Below the pieces are notes generated by a model that was given only the letters and a program-made list of their open reading frames with translations, had not been told where the DNA came from and ran no database searches. Source: Oscillospiraceae bacterium (GTDB lineage Bacteria; Bacillota_A; Clostridia; Oscillospirales; Oscillospiraceae). From it: a DNA stretch of 11,293 bases. This document shows positions 1-6,941 of this stretch, piece by piece (position 1 is the first letter of the stretch; each line of letters starts with the position of its first letter). The position numbers were made by a program, and so were the translations under genes. Location of the stretch: NCBI GenBank assembly GCA_015068055.1, contig SVLG01000061.1, positions 1 to 11,293 on the forward strand, written 5' to 3'.

Positions 1-2
1 GA

Positions 3-1646
<1,644 letters not shown>

Positions 1647-1660
1647 TACGCCAAAACATG

Positions 1661-1695
1661 AAAAACTCCCTGACCACCCGGTCAGGGAGTTTTTT
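1661..1695. terminator. Bidirectional intrinsic terminator between groEL and carD
   Basis: A perfect 15-bp inverted repeat (1661-1675 with 1680-1694) closes a 4-base loop (ACCC at 1676-1679). The outer arms are A-rich on the left and T-rich on the right, so both strands give a GC-rich stem followed by a U-tract. It serves groEL on the plus strand and the convergent carD-like gene on the minus strand. The right arm overlaps the last three codons and stop of the carD-like gene. Confidence 0.93.
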
Positions 1696-2188
1696 CGATC
1701 CGGCTGAAGATATAGGATATTAAATCATCCCGATCCATGTCCAGAACATACTGCCATTCATCGTACAAGCATTGTTCCGCGGCCCGCAGAATCCGCTCGT
1801 CCACTATATGAAGGTGTTTGCCCTTCGCCTCCAGCTCCTTTTTCTGCTGACATAGGGTTTTGATCATTCCGATCAGGGCGGCAGGGTCTCCGGCAGCCAG
1901 TATGTTTTTATAGGAGAATCTGCGCTCCCGTTCATCCCCGATCCATTTTGCCTCTATGGCGGACATGGAGTCGATCAGGGAGTTTATCTCTCTTTTGGAG
2001 GCGGTATTACGCATTTTGGAGAGAAGCTGTTTATTATCGCCCGGAACATAAACCGTTGAGTTCTTGCTGTTGATTGGTTTGAGAACGTAATACATTTTAT
2101 CCGTTCCAGAGATGGTTTTGTTTTCCAGACCTGCGATTTTGAATACACCCTCGGCTCCGTAGACGACCACATCGTTTGTTTTAAACAA
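1682..2188 (-). CDS. CarD/CdnL-family transcription regulator
   Basis: A 168-residue cytoplasmic protein of the CarD_CdnL_TRCF family. These proteins bind the RNA polymerase beta subunit and the upstream edge of the promoter bubble, tuning initiation. The N-terminal RNAP-interaction domain (about 1-58) is recognisable from MFKTNDVVVYGAEGV, the KMYYVLKPI strand and the TVYVPGDN strand. The rest (about 60-165) is predicted helical, with a W-x3-DxRER segment (Trp82) resembling the family's DNA-contacting helix. The start is TTG at 2188: no in-frame ATG lies upstream, and GAGGGAG sits 8 bases before it. It is the second gene of a minus-strand pair, 13 bases after the stop of the 79-residue gene, and probably uses the promoter at 2511-2539. 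Its stop codon lies inside the terminator shared with groEL. Many Clostridia carry several CarD-like paralogues, so family membership is secure but the target genes are not. Confidence 0.9.
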   Translation of the reverse strand: MFKTNDVVVYGAEGVFKIAGLENKTISGTDKMYYVLKPINSKNSTVYVPGDNKQLLSKMRNTASKREINSLIDSMSAIEAKWIGDERERRFSYKNILAAGDPAALIGMIKTLCQQKKELEAKGKHLHIVDERILRAAEQCLYDEWQYVLDMDRDDLISYIFSRIEKTP

Positions 2189-2196
2189 TGCCGCCG

Positions 2197-2203
2197 CTCC
2201 CTC
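2197..2203 (-). promoter_or_regulatory. Ribosome binding site setting the TTG start of the CarD-like gene
   Basis: On the minus strand this reads GAGGGAG, 8 bases before the TTG at 2188. It overlaps the TGA stop of the upstream gene (2202-2204), suggesting that the two genes are translated in a coupled way. It is the main support for a non-ATG start here. Confidence 0.65.
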
Positions 2204-2441
2204 AGTTCAGATATTCGCCGACAGGGGTGGTGTTGTACTGCTTGATAACCTTGAGTATAACGGAGCCGTCAGGCTGGGTGGATTTCTCCACGATTTTGTA
2301 CTGGGTGCGTTTGCGTTCAAGAGTCAGCTTGTACTGCTCCACTTCCTGTTCAACCTGTCTGACGGCCCAATCGTGTGCAACATCTTCTTTCAGCATAAAG
2401 TGAAGAGTCTGACAGATACAGGCTGCTTTTACTCGCTTCAT
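2202..2441 (-). CDS. Small conserved-looking hypothetical protein (79 aa)
   Basis: I cannot assign a function. The protein is MKRVKAACICQTLHFML... followed by a charged, probably helical middle (AVRQVEQEVEQYKLTLERKR, about 26-45), then a beta-like segment (QYKIVEKSTQPDGSVILKVIKQYN, about 47-70) and the tail TTPVGEYLN. There are no signal peptide or membrane segments. The open frame extends upstream to 2555, but the true start is the ATG at 2441. A perfect AAGGAGGA lies 7 bases before that ATG, and the longer start would fall upstream of the promoter at 2511-2539. It is first in an operon with the CarD-like regulator, 13 bases apart, so a role connected to transcription is possible but not shown. 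The regular codon pattern, good ribosome site and well-formed promoter make it a real gene. Confidence 0.8.
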   Translation of the reverse strand: MKRVKAACICQTLHFMLKEDVAHDWAVRQVEQEVEQYKLTLERKRTQYKIVEKSTQPDGSVILKVIKQYNTTPVGEYLN

Positions 2442-2448
2442 TTTTGGG

Positions 2449-2456
2449 TCCTCCTT
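2449..2456 (-). promoter_or_regulatory. Strong ribosome binding site deciding the start of the 79-aa gene
   Basis: The minus strand reads AAGGAGGA, 7 bases before the ATG at 2441. No comparable site precedes the longer alternative start at 2555, so the short form is preferred. Confidence 0.85.
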
Positions 2457-2510
2457 AATAGAATTTATATGCAGCAAAAACTTTTGGTAATTCGCACATA
2501 TTATAGGACA

Positions 2511-2539
2511 ATTATATGGTTTTTTTGTACATGTTTCAA
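2511..2539 (-). promoter_or_regulatory. Sigma-A-type promoter of the 79-aa/carD operon
   Basis: On the minus strand, TTGAAA (2534-2539) is followed by a 17-base spacer and TATAAT (2511-2516), a near-consensus pair. Transcription would begin near 2503, about 60 bases before the ATG at 2441. A second TATAAT on the same strand at 2500-2505 lacks an equally well-placed -35 box. Confidence 0.8.
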
Positions 2540-2649
2540 AGGCGATTTTGGACAAAAATCCGATTTTAAATTGCCGTGGAAACTATCAAAATTCTTTTTG
2601 AGGATGAGGTGCAGCGCGACAGGGCGGTCTGTACATATACGCCGGTCAT
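2540..2649. other. Unassigned spacer
   Basis: About 110 bases lie between the promoter of the 79-aa/carD operon and the terminator of the zinc-ribbon gene. A plus-strand open frame crosses it, but it continues antisense through the zinc-ribbon gene and looks like chance. I see no convincing RNA, repeat or further promoter here. Confidence 0.5.
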
Positions 2650-2694
2650 ACAAAACAACAAAAGCAGTCCCGGCAGCGTATGCTGCCGGGACTG
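2650..2694 (-). terminator. Intrinsic terminator of the zinc-ribbon gene
   Basis: A 13-bp perfect stem (2665-2677 with 2682-2694) closes a 4-base loop. On the minus strand it is followed by a T-rich run (CTTTTGTTGTTTTG). It begins 17 bases after the TAA stop of the gene ending at 2712. The plus-strand side has no T-run, so it works for the minus strand only. Confidence 0.85.
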
Positions 2695-2711
2695 AAACCG
2701 TATGGGGCTTT

Positions 2712-3647
2712 TTATCGGCGGAACAGTTTTTTCAAATCCTTGATGCCGTCCTTCAGTTCGTCCAGATCCTTGCCGGTGGTAAGCTGATTCTTGATATCCT
2801 TCAGCGAGGGCTGCTGTTTGGGTTCCGGCTTGACATAGTCAAAGCCGCCGTCGGGCTCACGCACGGCAAATTCCAGATACAGATTGTCCGTGCCGCCGTC
2901 GAAAGCGTGTTCGCAGCTGGCCAGATAGCAGGTGCCGTTGATTTTTTTGTAAAGGTGGGAGGAGTCCGGATAACGCCCTGCCGTGCGGAAGCCGGCGGCT
3001 TTCAGAATGTCCCAGTATTGCCGGAGGGTCTGCTCACCGGAGCTGCCGTTGGGGAAAGAAACGCTGACGGTGGCGAAATAACCGCTGCACTGCTCTGGGT
3101 CGTGCAGTTCGATGTACAGCCCGGTTCCGCCGCAGCTCCAGACGGGGTACATGGGCAGAGCGCTCTCCCACTGCGCGAGACTCTCGGCCATCTCTTTCTG
3201 CGCGGCCTCATCTTCGGCGATGGCGGCGGGCAGTTTTGCACCGCACGCGTCGCAGAATTTCATGCCGACGGTGTTCTGCTTGCCGCAGGCGGGACACAAG
3301 GCGCTCTGGGCAACGGTGGTTTCGGGTAGCTGCGTGCCGCAGCCGGGGCAGAATTTTTTGTCGGCGGGGACAGTGGCGCCGCAGCCGGGGCAAAGCTTTA
3401 CGTTTTTGCTGATTTCCGTGGCGTAATTCTCGGCAGCACGCTGCAGATTGGAAAAAGCGCCTTCCAGACCGGCGAAGCTTTGGCGGACTTCCCGGCCATT
3501 ACTCTGCGCTGCCTGATCCAGCCGTTCTGCGGTTTTGTTGGCCCATTGGGTGGCCTGCGGCTCTACGGCCTGTGTTACAGCCTTTCCTACGGCATCGCTG
3601 ATGCCTTTGCTGATGCCGTCACGAATAGCGCGTTTCAGAAAACTCAT
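2712..3647 (-). CDS. Double zinc-ribbon domain protein (311 aa), function unknown
   Basis: The residues visible define two zinc ribbons in tandem: Cys86-Pro-Gly-Cys89 with Cys100-Pro-Gly-Cys103, then Cys118-Pro-Ala-Cys121 with Cys132-Asp-Ala-Cys135. This is the zinc-ribbon/DZANK-like pattern found in many uncharacterised Firmicutes proteins. Before them (1-80) is an amphipathic, probably helical region with a glycine-spaced start (MSFLKRAIRDGISKGISDAVGKAV). After them, about 155-275 looks like a mixed alpha/beta domain that I cannot name, and the end is a lysine-rich helix (KDLDELKDGIKDLKKLFRR). There is no signal peptide or clear membrane span, so it is probably cytoplasmic. The frame extends 11 codons further, but ATG 3647 is chosen because AAGGAGG lies 6 bases before it. 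It is monocistronic, with its own promoter and terminator. A protein-protein or nucleic-acid scaffold role is possible but would be a guess. Confidence 0.85.
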   Translation of the reverse strand: MSFLKRAIRDGISKGISDAVGKAVTQAVEPQATQWANKTAERLDQAAQSNGREVRQSFAGLEGAFSNLQRAAENYATEISKNVKLCPGCGATVPADKKFCPGCGTQLPETTVAQSALCPACGKQNTVGMKFCDACGAKLPAAIAEDEAAQKEMAESLAQWESALPMYPVWSCGGTGLYIELHDPEQCSGYFATVSVSFPNGSSGEQTLRQYWDILKAAGFRTAGRYPDSSHLYKKINGTCYLASCEHAFDGGTDNLYLEFAVREPDGGFDYVKPEPKQQPSLKDIKNQLTTGKDLDELKDGIKDLKKLFRR

Positions 3648-3653
3648 GTTCAA

Positions 3654-3660
3654 CCTCCTT
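3654..3660 (-). promoter_or_regulatory. Ribosome binding site deciding the zinc-ribbon protein start
   Basis: The minus strand reads AAGGAGG, 6 bases before the ATG at 3647. The alternative upstream starts at 3680 and 3668 have no such site. Confidence 0.85.
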
Positions 3661-3693
3661 AACACCATAATTGTCTGCACCTTCTTATAACAT

Positions 3694-3722
3694 AGTATAA
3701 CACAAGGTAAAAGGAATGCCTA
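3694..3722 (-). promoter_or_regulatory. Probable promoter of the zinc-ribbon gene
   Basis: The minus strand carries an extended -10 element (TGTTATACT, with TATACT at 3694-3699). A weak -35 TAGGCA (3717-3722, four of six consensus positions) lies 17 bases upstream. It is correctly placed about 47 bases before the start codon. Confidence 0.5.
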
Positions 3723-3814
3723 TTGTGTGTTTCGATAGGATTTTTTCCGTACTTTTGTATGTTATAACAAGAAGACGGCACGGGGCACCGGCGTCAAAGT
3801 AAGTGTTTTTCCGG

Positions 3815-3843
3815 TTGACTTTATATTTTTCCTGTGGTAAAAT
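3815..3843 (+). promoter_or_regulatory. Promoter of tRNA-Thr
   Basis: TTGACT (3815-3820), a 17-base spacer and TAAAAT (3838-3843) form a near-consensus housekeeping promoter. The predicted start is about 14 bases before the mature tRNA 5' end at 3864. It may also feed the protein genes downstream if transcripts pass the hairpin at 3943. Confidence 0.85.
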
Positions 3844-3863
3844 ATCACGGCTTGCAGCGAGGT

Positions 3864-3939
3864 GCTGGAATAGCTCAGTCGGTAGAGCAGCTGATTCGTA
3901 ATCAGCAGGTCGTCAGTTCGAGTCTGATTTCCAGCTCCA
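3864..3939 (+). tRNA. tRNA-Thr, anticodon CGU
   Basis: The 76-base gene folds into a full cloverleaf. The acceptor stem is GCTGGAA (3864-3870) with TTCCAGC. The D-arm is GCTC...GAGC. The anticodon stem is GCTGA/TCAGC (3890-3894 with 3902-3906) around the loop TTCGTAA, giving anticodon CGT at 3897-3899, which reads ACG. The T-arm has the TTCGAGT loop. The 3' CCA is encoded (3937-3939). In coding-frame translation this tRNA yields familiar artefactual peptides on both strands, noted under rejected items. Confidence 0.97.
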
Positions 3940-3942
3940 TAA

Positions 3943-3980
3943 ACGGCCCTGTAGTGGGAACACTGCAGGGCCGTTCTTCC
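3943..3980 (+). terminator. Hairpin after tRNA-Thr, terminator or attenuator
   Basis: A 14-bp stem (3943-3956 with 3961-3974, one G-U pair) closes a GGAA tetraloop. It begins 3 bases after the tRNA CCA end. The following run is TCTTCC rather than a pure T-tract, so termination may be incomplete. The next gene starts only 36 bases after the stem. Confidence 0.7.
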
Positions 3981-4010
3981 ATTATGTACCAACGAAAGGG
4001 GCGGTTCTTT

Positions 4011-5036
4011 ATGAAGCGCGGAACAAAACCTGTCCTTGCCGTGGCTGCGGGGGAAGTCCTCATGGCGGGTGTCCTGCTGCTGACCTTTGCCTTTTTCCAT
4101 CACGTGCTGCCCCGTATGCGCGCACCCCAAACGCCGGTGACCACGGTGAATGTGAGCGTAACGCCCACGCCTGCGCCCACACCCGTGCCGGAGGCTGAGC
4201 CGGCCGCTACGGAGGAGCCGCAGGAGTCCAAGACCGAGTGGCAGCTGAAGTTTGCCGAGCATTTCAGCGACGAAGTGGTCATTACGGAAAACTCCTATAA
4301 GAGCCCGGAGGTATCCGTGACCGTTACGGAGCATCATGTGGGTGAGGGAGCCAACGCCACGGTCTATTTTGTGCAGGATATCTACATAGCGCAGATCGAG
4401 AACTTCCAGACCTGTCTTGCCAACAATACCTATCAGGACTATTCCAAGGCCAACATTCTGGACATGGCCGCCGAGCATAATGCCATCGGCGCCATCAACG
4501 GTGATTTCTATTCCTACCAGTTCGGCGGCGTCATGGTCCGGAACGGTGAACTCTACCGGCGGGAAAACATCGGCTACGATATCTGTGTTCTCTTTATGGA
4601 CGGCACCATGGAGACCTACCGCTACAACGAATACAATGCCGAGGTGCTGGACTCCCTGATCGAGCGGGGGATCTGGCAGGCCTGGCAGTTCGGTCCGGAG
4701 CTGATGAACGACGAGGGCAAGGCCGACTGCAGCTTCAATACCTCCCAACCGGTGCAGTTCATCAACCCCCGCACCGCCGTGGGCTATTTCGAGCCGGGCC
4801 ACTACTGCTTCCTTACCGCCGACGGTCGTCAGGACGGCTATTCTGCGGGATTGCTGCTGGATCAGATGGCGCAGATCTTTGAGGATATGGGCTGCAAGGC
4901 GGCCTATAATCTGGACGGCGGCGGCAGCGCGGTGATGTGCTTCAACGGAGAGTACGTCAACCGCCAGAGCAACGGCGGCGACCGGGAGATCAGCGATCTG
5001 CTGCTGATTGCCGAAGTGGAAAAGGAGGAGAGCTGA
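4011..5036 (+). CDS. Membrane-anchored phosphodiester glycosidase (NAGPA) domain protein
   Basis: A 341-residue secreted or surface protein. Residues 9-31 are a single hydrophobic membrane anchor after a short basic start (MKRGTKP). Residues about 39-72 are a Pro/Thr/Glu-rich linker, and the rest is an extracellular NAGPA domain (phosphodiester glycosidase family, related to the lysosomal uncovering enzyme and to B. subtilis YoeB/exopolysaccharide-associated proteins). Family motifs are visible in order: AINGDFY (161-167), FGPELMNDEG (227-236), NPRTAVGYF (252-260), YSAGLLLDQMAQIF (277-290), YNLDGGGSAVM (299-309) and the closing ISDLLLIAE. The likely job is cleavage or modification of a glycan phosphodiester at the cell surface, but the substrate is unknown. 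The start at 4011 is chosen over upstream in-frame ATGs because those lie inside the tRNA or its hairpin, and AAAGGGG precedes 4011. It is the first of three tightly spaced genes. Confidence 0.88.
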   Translation: MKRGTKPVLAVAAGEVLMAGVLLLTFAFFHHVLPRMRAPQTPVTTVNVSVTPTPAPTPVPEAEPAATEEPQESKTEWQLKFAEHFSDEVVITENSYKSPEVSVTVTEHHVGEGANATVYFVQDIYIAQIENFQTCLANNTYQDYSKANILDMAAEHNAIGAINGDFYSYQFGGVMVRNGELYRRENIGYDICVLFMDGTMETYRYNEYNAEVLDSLIERGIWQAWQFGPELMNDEGKADCSFNTSQPVQFINPRTAVGYFEPGHYCFLTADGRQDGYSAGLLLDQMAQIFEDMGCKAAYNLDGGGSAVMCFNGEYVNRQSNGGDREISDLLLIAEVEKEES

Positions 5037-5039
5037 GCC

Positions 5040-5285
5040 ATGTGGAGAAAGATCGCGGCCTTTCTGGGCTTTGCGCTGGCTGCCTGCATGATCGTGGTGA
5101 TGGTTGTGGATCAGTATAACCCCATGATGGGTTTTCTGCGGGGCCAGCCCATGGAGACCTATCTCCTGCTGCTCTGCGCCGCCTGCATCGTGGAGGCTAT
5201 GGCCATTTACTTCCCGGAAAAACGGAAAATCCGCCGCCCTCAGGGTCGCCACAGCCGCGTCCGCGTCGGAGAGGACGAAGAGTGA
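5040..5285 (+). CDS. Small two-helix membrane protein (81 aa)
   Basis: Not recognised. Two hydrophobic segments, about residues 5-23 and 40-57, are joined by a short loop containing DQYNPMMGFLRGQP. They are followed by a strongly basic cytoplasmic-type tail (PEKRKIRRPQGRHSRVRV) that ends in acidic residues. By the positive-inside rule both ends should be cytoplasmic, with a short external loop. Its ribosome site (AAGGAGGAG) lies in the end of the preceding NAGPA gene, whose stop is 3 bases before this ATG. It shares GTGA with the Smr gene that follows. Tight packing on both sides argues for a real gene translated in a coupled way. A helper role for the surface glycosidase is possible but unproven. 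Confidence 0.75.
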   Translation: MWRKIAAFLGFALAACMIVVMVVDQYNPMMGFLRGQPMETYLLLLCAACIVEAMAIYFPEKRKIRRPQGRHSRVRVGEDEE

Positions 5286-5527
5286 CGGCGGGGATCATAG
5301 AGCTGGACGTCCACGGCATGACACGCCTGCAGTGTCGCGTTGCCGTGGACGCGAAGCTTAGAAGGGCGAAGGGAGACGTGTACCGCATCCGCGTGATCCA
5401 CGGTTATCACGCCGGTACCGCCCTGCGGGACATGCTGCGCTCGGAGTATAAAAATCACCCCAAAGTGAAGCGGATTGAAGTTGGGTTCAACGGCGGGGAA
5501 ATGGACTTTGTGCTGCGGGAATTCTGA
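5282..5527 (+). CDS. Stand-alone Smr-domain protein (81 aa)
   Basis: An 81-residue protein consisting almost entirely of an Smr (small MutS-related) domain, the fold found at the C-terminus of MutS2 and known for DNA or RNA nicking and for ribosome-collision rescue. The diagnostic ELDVHGM (about 7-13, matching the LDLHG motif) and the VIHGYHAGTALRDML segment (about 38-52, matching the HGxGxGxLR loop) are both present. The final IEVGFNGGEMDFVLREF fits the closing strands. There are no MutS2 ATPase parts, so it is a single-domain member. It starts with GTG overlapping the previous stop by four bases (GTGA), so it is translated in a coupled way with the membrane protein gene. Its connection to the two surface genes before it is unclear. 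Good domain call, unknown target. Confidence 0.85.
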   Translation: MTAGIIELDVHGMTRLQCRVAVDAKLRRAKGDVYRIRVIHGYHAGTALRDMLRSEYKNHPKVKRIEVGFNGGEMDFVLREF

Positions 5528-5572
5528 CGGCGCAAGGCGGCGAAATAGAAGTAAATAAGTATAAATTGTATA

Positions 5573-5601
5573 TTGACGGAGGCACTGCTTTTTTGTAGAA
5601 T
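5573..5601 (+). promoter_or_regulatory. Promoter of the purine operon
   Basis: TTGACG (5573-5578), a 17-base spacer and TAGAAT (5596-5601) make a good sigma-A-type promoter. Transcription would begin near 5608, just before the riboswitch. Confidence 0.82.
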
Positions 5602-5616
5602 TAAAGCAGTATGAAA

Positions 5617-5690
5617 ACGTACCGGTGACTGGCGGAAGTGGATGGAACCACAGGGAGCCGGATGCGTGAATGAAAGCCGACCGCCTGGGC
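5617..5690 (+). ncRNA. ZTP (pfl) riboswitch aptamer
   Basis: The conserved pfl/ZTP sequence blocks are present: GTGACTGGCGG, ACCACAGGGAGC and GCCGACCGCCTGGGC. The expected folding is visible. P1 pairs CCGG 5622-5625 with 5658-5661. P2 pairs GTGG 5638-5641 with CCAC 5648-5651. P3 pairs GCC 5676-5678 with GGC 5688-5690. The hallmark pseudoknot joins GGCGG (5631-5635) with CCGCC (5681-5685) in the P3 loop. This RNA class binds ZMP and ZTP, the AICAR nucleotides that rise when 10-formyl-tetrahydrofolate is low, and switches on purine or one-carbon genes. Its place between the promoter and purE fits exactly. Confidence 0.93.
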
Positions 5691-5736
5691 AGACCGACCT
5701 TTTTGCGAGCAAAGGCGCGGCCTGCCTTTATTTTTT
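5688..5736 (+). terminator. Riboswitch expression-platform terminator
   Basis: The stem pairs GGCAGACCG (5688-5696) with CGGCCTGCC (5718-5726), with one A-C mismatch. It is extended by CCTTT (5698-5702) with AAAGG (5711-5715) and followed by TTTATTTTTT. Its left arm begins with the same GGC (5688-5690) that closes riboswitch helix P3, so aptamer and terminator compete. ZTP binding should therefore favour read-through into purE. Confidence 0.82.
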
Positions 5737-5751
5737 GAATGGAGGATTCTT

Positions 5752-6246
5752 ATGGGTAAAGTCGGAGTGGTCATGGGCAGCGCCAGCGATCTGCCTGTGG
5801 TGGAGAAGGCCCTGAGCGTACTGCAGGAATATGGGGTAGAGTTTGAGGTGCGCGTTCTGTCCGCTCACCGCTGTCCGGAAGAAGCAAGGAATTTTGCGGC
5901 CACGGCGCGGGAGAGCGGCTTTTCTGTTCTCATTGCGGCCGCCGGCATGGCAGCCCATCTGGCCGGCGCACTGGCAGCCAACACTACACTGCCGGTAATC
6001 GGCATCCCTGTGAAGAGCGCCGTGCTGGACGGTATGGACGCCCTTTTGAGCACCGTCATGATGCCCAGCGGTATCCCCGTGGCCACCGTGGCCATTGACG
6101 GGGCCAAAAACGCTGCCCTGCTGGCCGTTCAGATCCTCGCCGTCAGCGACGGGGCGCTTGCCGGAAAGCTGGACGCGGCCCGGGAGGAAGGCCGTCAGGC
6201 GGTTCTGGCCAAGGATAAGGAAATAGAGAATAAATATAAAAACTAA
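5752..6246 (+). CDS. purE: PurE, AIR carboxylase / N5-CAIR mutase
   Basis: A 164-residue cytoplasmic enzyme that makes CAIR in purine synthesis. The family signature GSASDLP (9-15) binds the phosphate, SAHR (37-40) contains the catalytic His39, and AGMAAHLAG (64-72) and [12 protein letters not shown] (104-115) are the other conserved blocks. The length and motifs are those of class I PurE, which normally works with PurK. The usual SAHRTP reads SAHRCP here, and HLPG reads HLAG. No purK is adjacent, so it may act directly on AIR and CO2, or PurK may be elsewhere. A GGAGG site lies 6 bases before the ATG, just past the riboswitch terminator. First gene of the pur operon. Identification is firm; the exact reaction class is less so. 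Confidence 0.95.
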   Translation: MGKVGVVMGSASDLPVVEKALSVLQEYGVEFEVRVLSAHRCPEEARNFAATARESGFSVLIAAAGMAAHLAGALAANTTLPVIGIPVKSAVLDGMDALLSTVMMPSGIPVATVAIDGAKNAALLAVQILAVSDGALAGKLDAAREEGRQAVLAKDKEIENKYKN

Positions 6247-6263
6247 ACTGGAGGGCTTGCAAC

Positions 6264-6941
6264 ATGAAACTCGTTTACACCGGTAAGACCAAGGACGTTT
6301 ACGCGCTGGATAACGGCAACTATCTTCTGAAGTTCAAGGATGACTGCACCGGTAAGGACGGCGTCTTTGATCCCGGCGAAAACAGCGTCGGTCTCACCAT
6401 CGACGGCGTGGGTGATGTGAACCTGCGTATGTCCATCTACTTCTTTGAGAAGATCAACGCTGCCGGCATCAAGACCCACTATGTCAGCGCCGATCTCCAG
6501 AACACCACCATGGAAGTCCTCCCCGCCCGTGTCTTCGGCAAGGGTCTGGAGGTCATCTGCCGCCGTCGTGCCGTGGGCAGCTTCCGCCGCCGCTACGGCG
6601 CCTACTGCGAGGAGGGCATGGAGCTGCCCTACTACGTGGAAACCACCTTCAAGGATGACGAGAAGGGCGATCCTCTGGTGACCAAGGATGGTCTCGTGGT
6701 GCTGGGTGTCATGACCGAGGAGCAGTATGACTCTCTCAAGGAGCAGACCCAGACCATCACCCGCATGGTCCACGAGGAACTGGAAAAGCGCGGCATGGAG
6801 CTCTATGACATCAAGTTTGAGTTCGGCTACGTGGGCGACGAGGTTATCCTCATCGACGAGATCGCCAGCGGCAACATGCGCGTCTATAAGGACGGCAAGT
6901 ACATCGATCCCATGACGCTCTCTGAGCTGTTCTTTGCCTGA
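6264..6941 (+). CDS. purC: PurC, SAICAR synthetase, short divergent form
   Basis: Joins aspartate to CAIR with ATP to form SAICAR. At 225 residues it is slightly shorter than the roughly 240 of B. subtilis PurC. Conserved parts are YTGKTKDVY (5-13, the nucleotide-binding strand), the KFKDDCTG segment (23-30), GIKTHYV (68-74), [14 protein letters not shown] (94-107), [11 protein letters not shown] (130-140) and YDIKFEFG (181-188). The normal DEISPDTCR substrate loop is changed to [14 protein letters not shown] (198-211), and the RN of the VVRN motif is RR. It therefore belongs to a divergent subgroup, with function supported by operon position between purE and purF. Ribosome site TGGAGGGC precedes the ATG, and the gap after purE is 17 bases. 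The last base of the stop (TGA) is the first base of the next ATG. Confidence 0.92.
   Translation: MKLVYTGKTKDVYALDNGNYLLKFKDDCTGKDGVFDPGENSVGLTIDGVGDVNLRMSIYFFEKINAAGIKTHYVSADLQNTTMEVLPARVFGKGLEVICRRRAVGSFRRRYGAYCEEGMELPYYVETTFKDDEKGDPLVTKDGLVVLGVMTEEQYDSLKEQTQTITRMVHEELEKRGMELYDIKFEFGYVGDEVILIDEIASGNMRVYKDGKYIDPMTLSELFFA

Noticed and set aside
2442..2555. Longer form of the 79-aa protein (117 residues).
   Set aside because: The extension would begin upstream of the operon promoter and lacks a ribosome site.
2373..3329. A 318-codon plus-strand frame.
   Set aside because: It is antisense to the zinc-ribbon gene, which has a ribosome site, promoter, terminator and clear CxxC motifs. The frame crosses a promoter and a terminator and has no recognisable domain.
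3686..3769. Three copies of TATAACA between the zinc-ribbon gene and the tRNA.
   Set aside because: The spacing is irregular, they lie in AT-rich promoter sequence, and two overlap likely -10 regions. Chance is a sufficient explanation.
3834..4010. N-terminal extension of the NAGPA protein (400 instead of 341 residues).
   Set aside because: The extra codons translate the tRNA and its hairpin (GIAQSVEQLIRNQQVVSSSLI is a typical tRNA artefact). The real start is the ATG at 4011, after AAAGGGG.
3762..5252. A 496-codon open frame on the minus strand.
   Set aside because: It runs antisense through the tRNA and the NAGPA gene. Part of it (NQTRTDDLLITNQLLYRLSYSS) is the well-known artefact from translating the complement of a tRNA. 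There is no ribosome site or family match.
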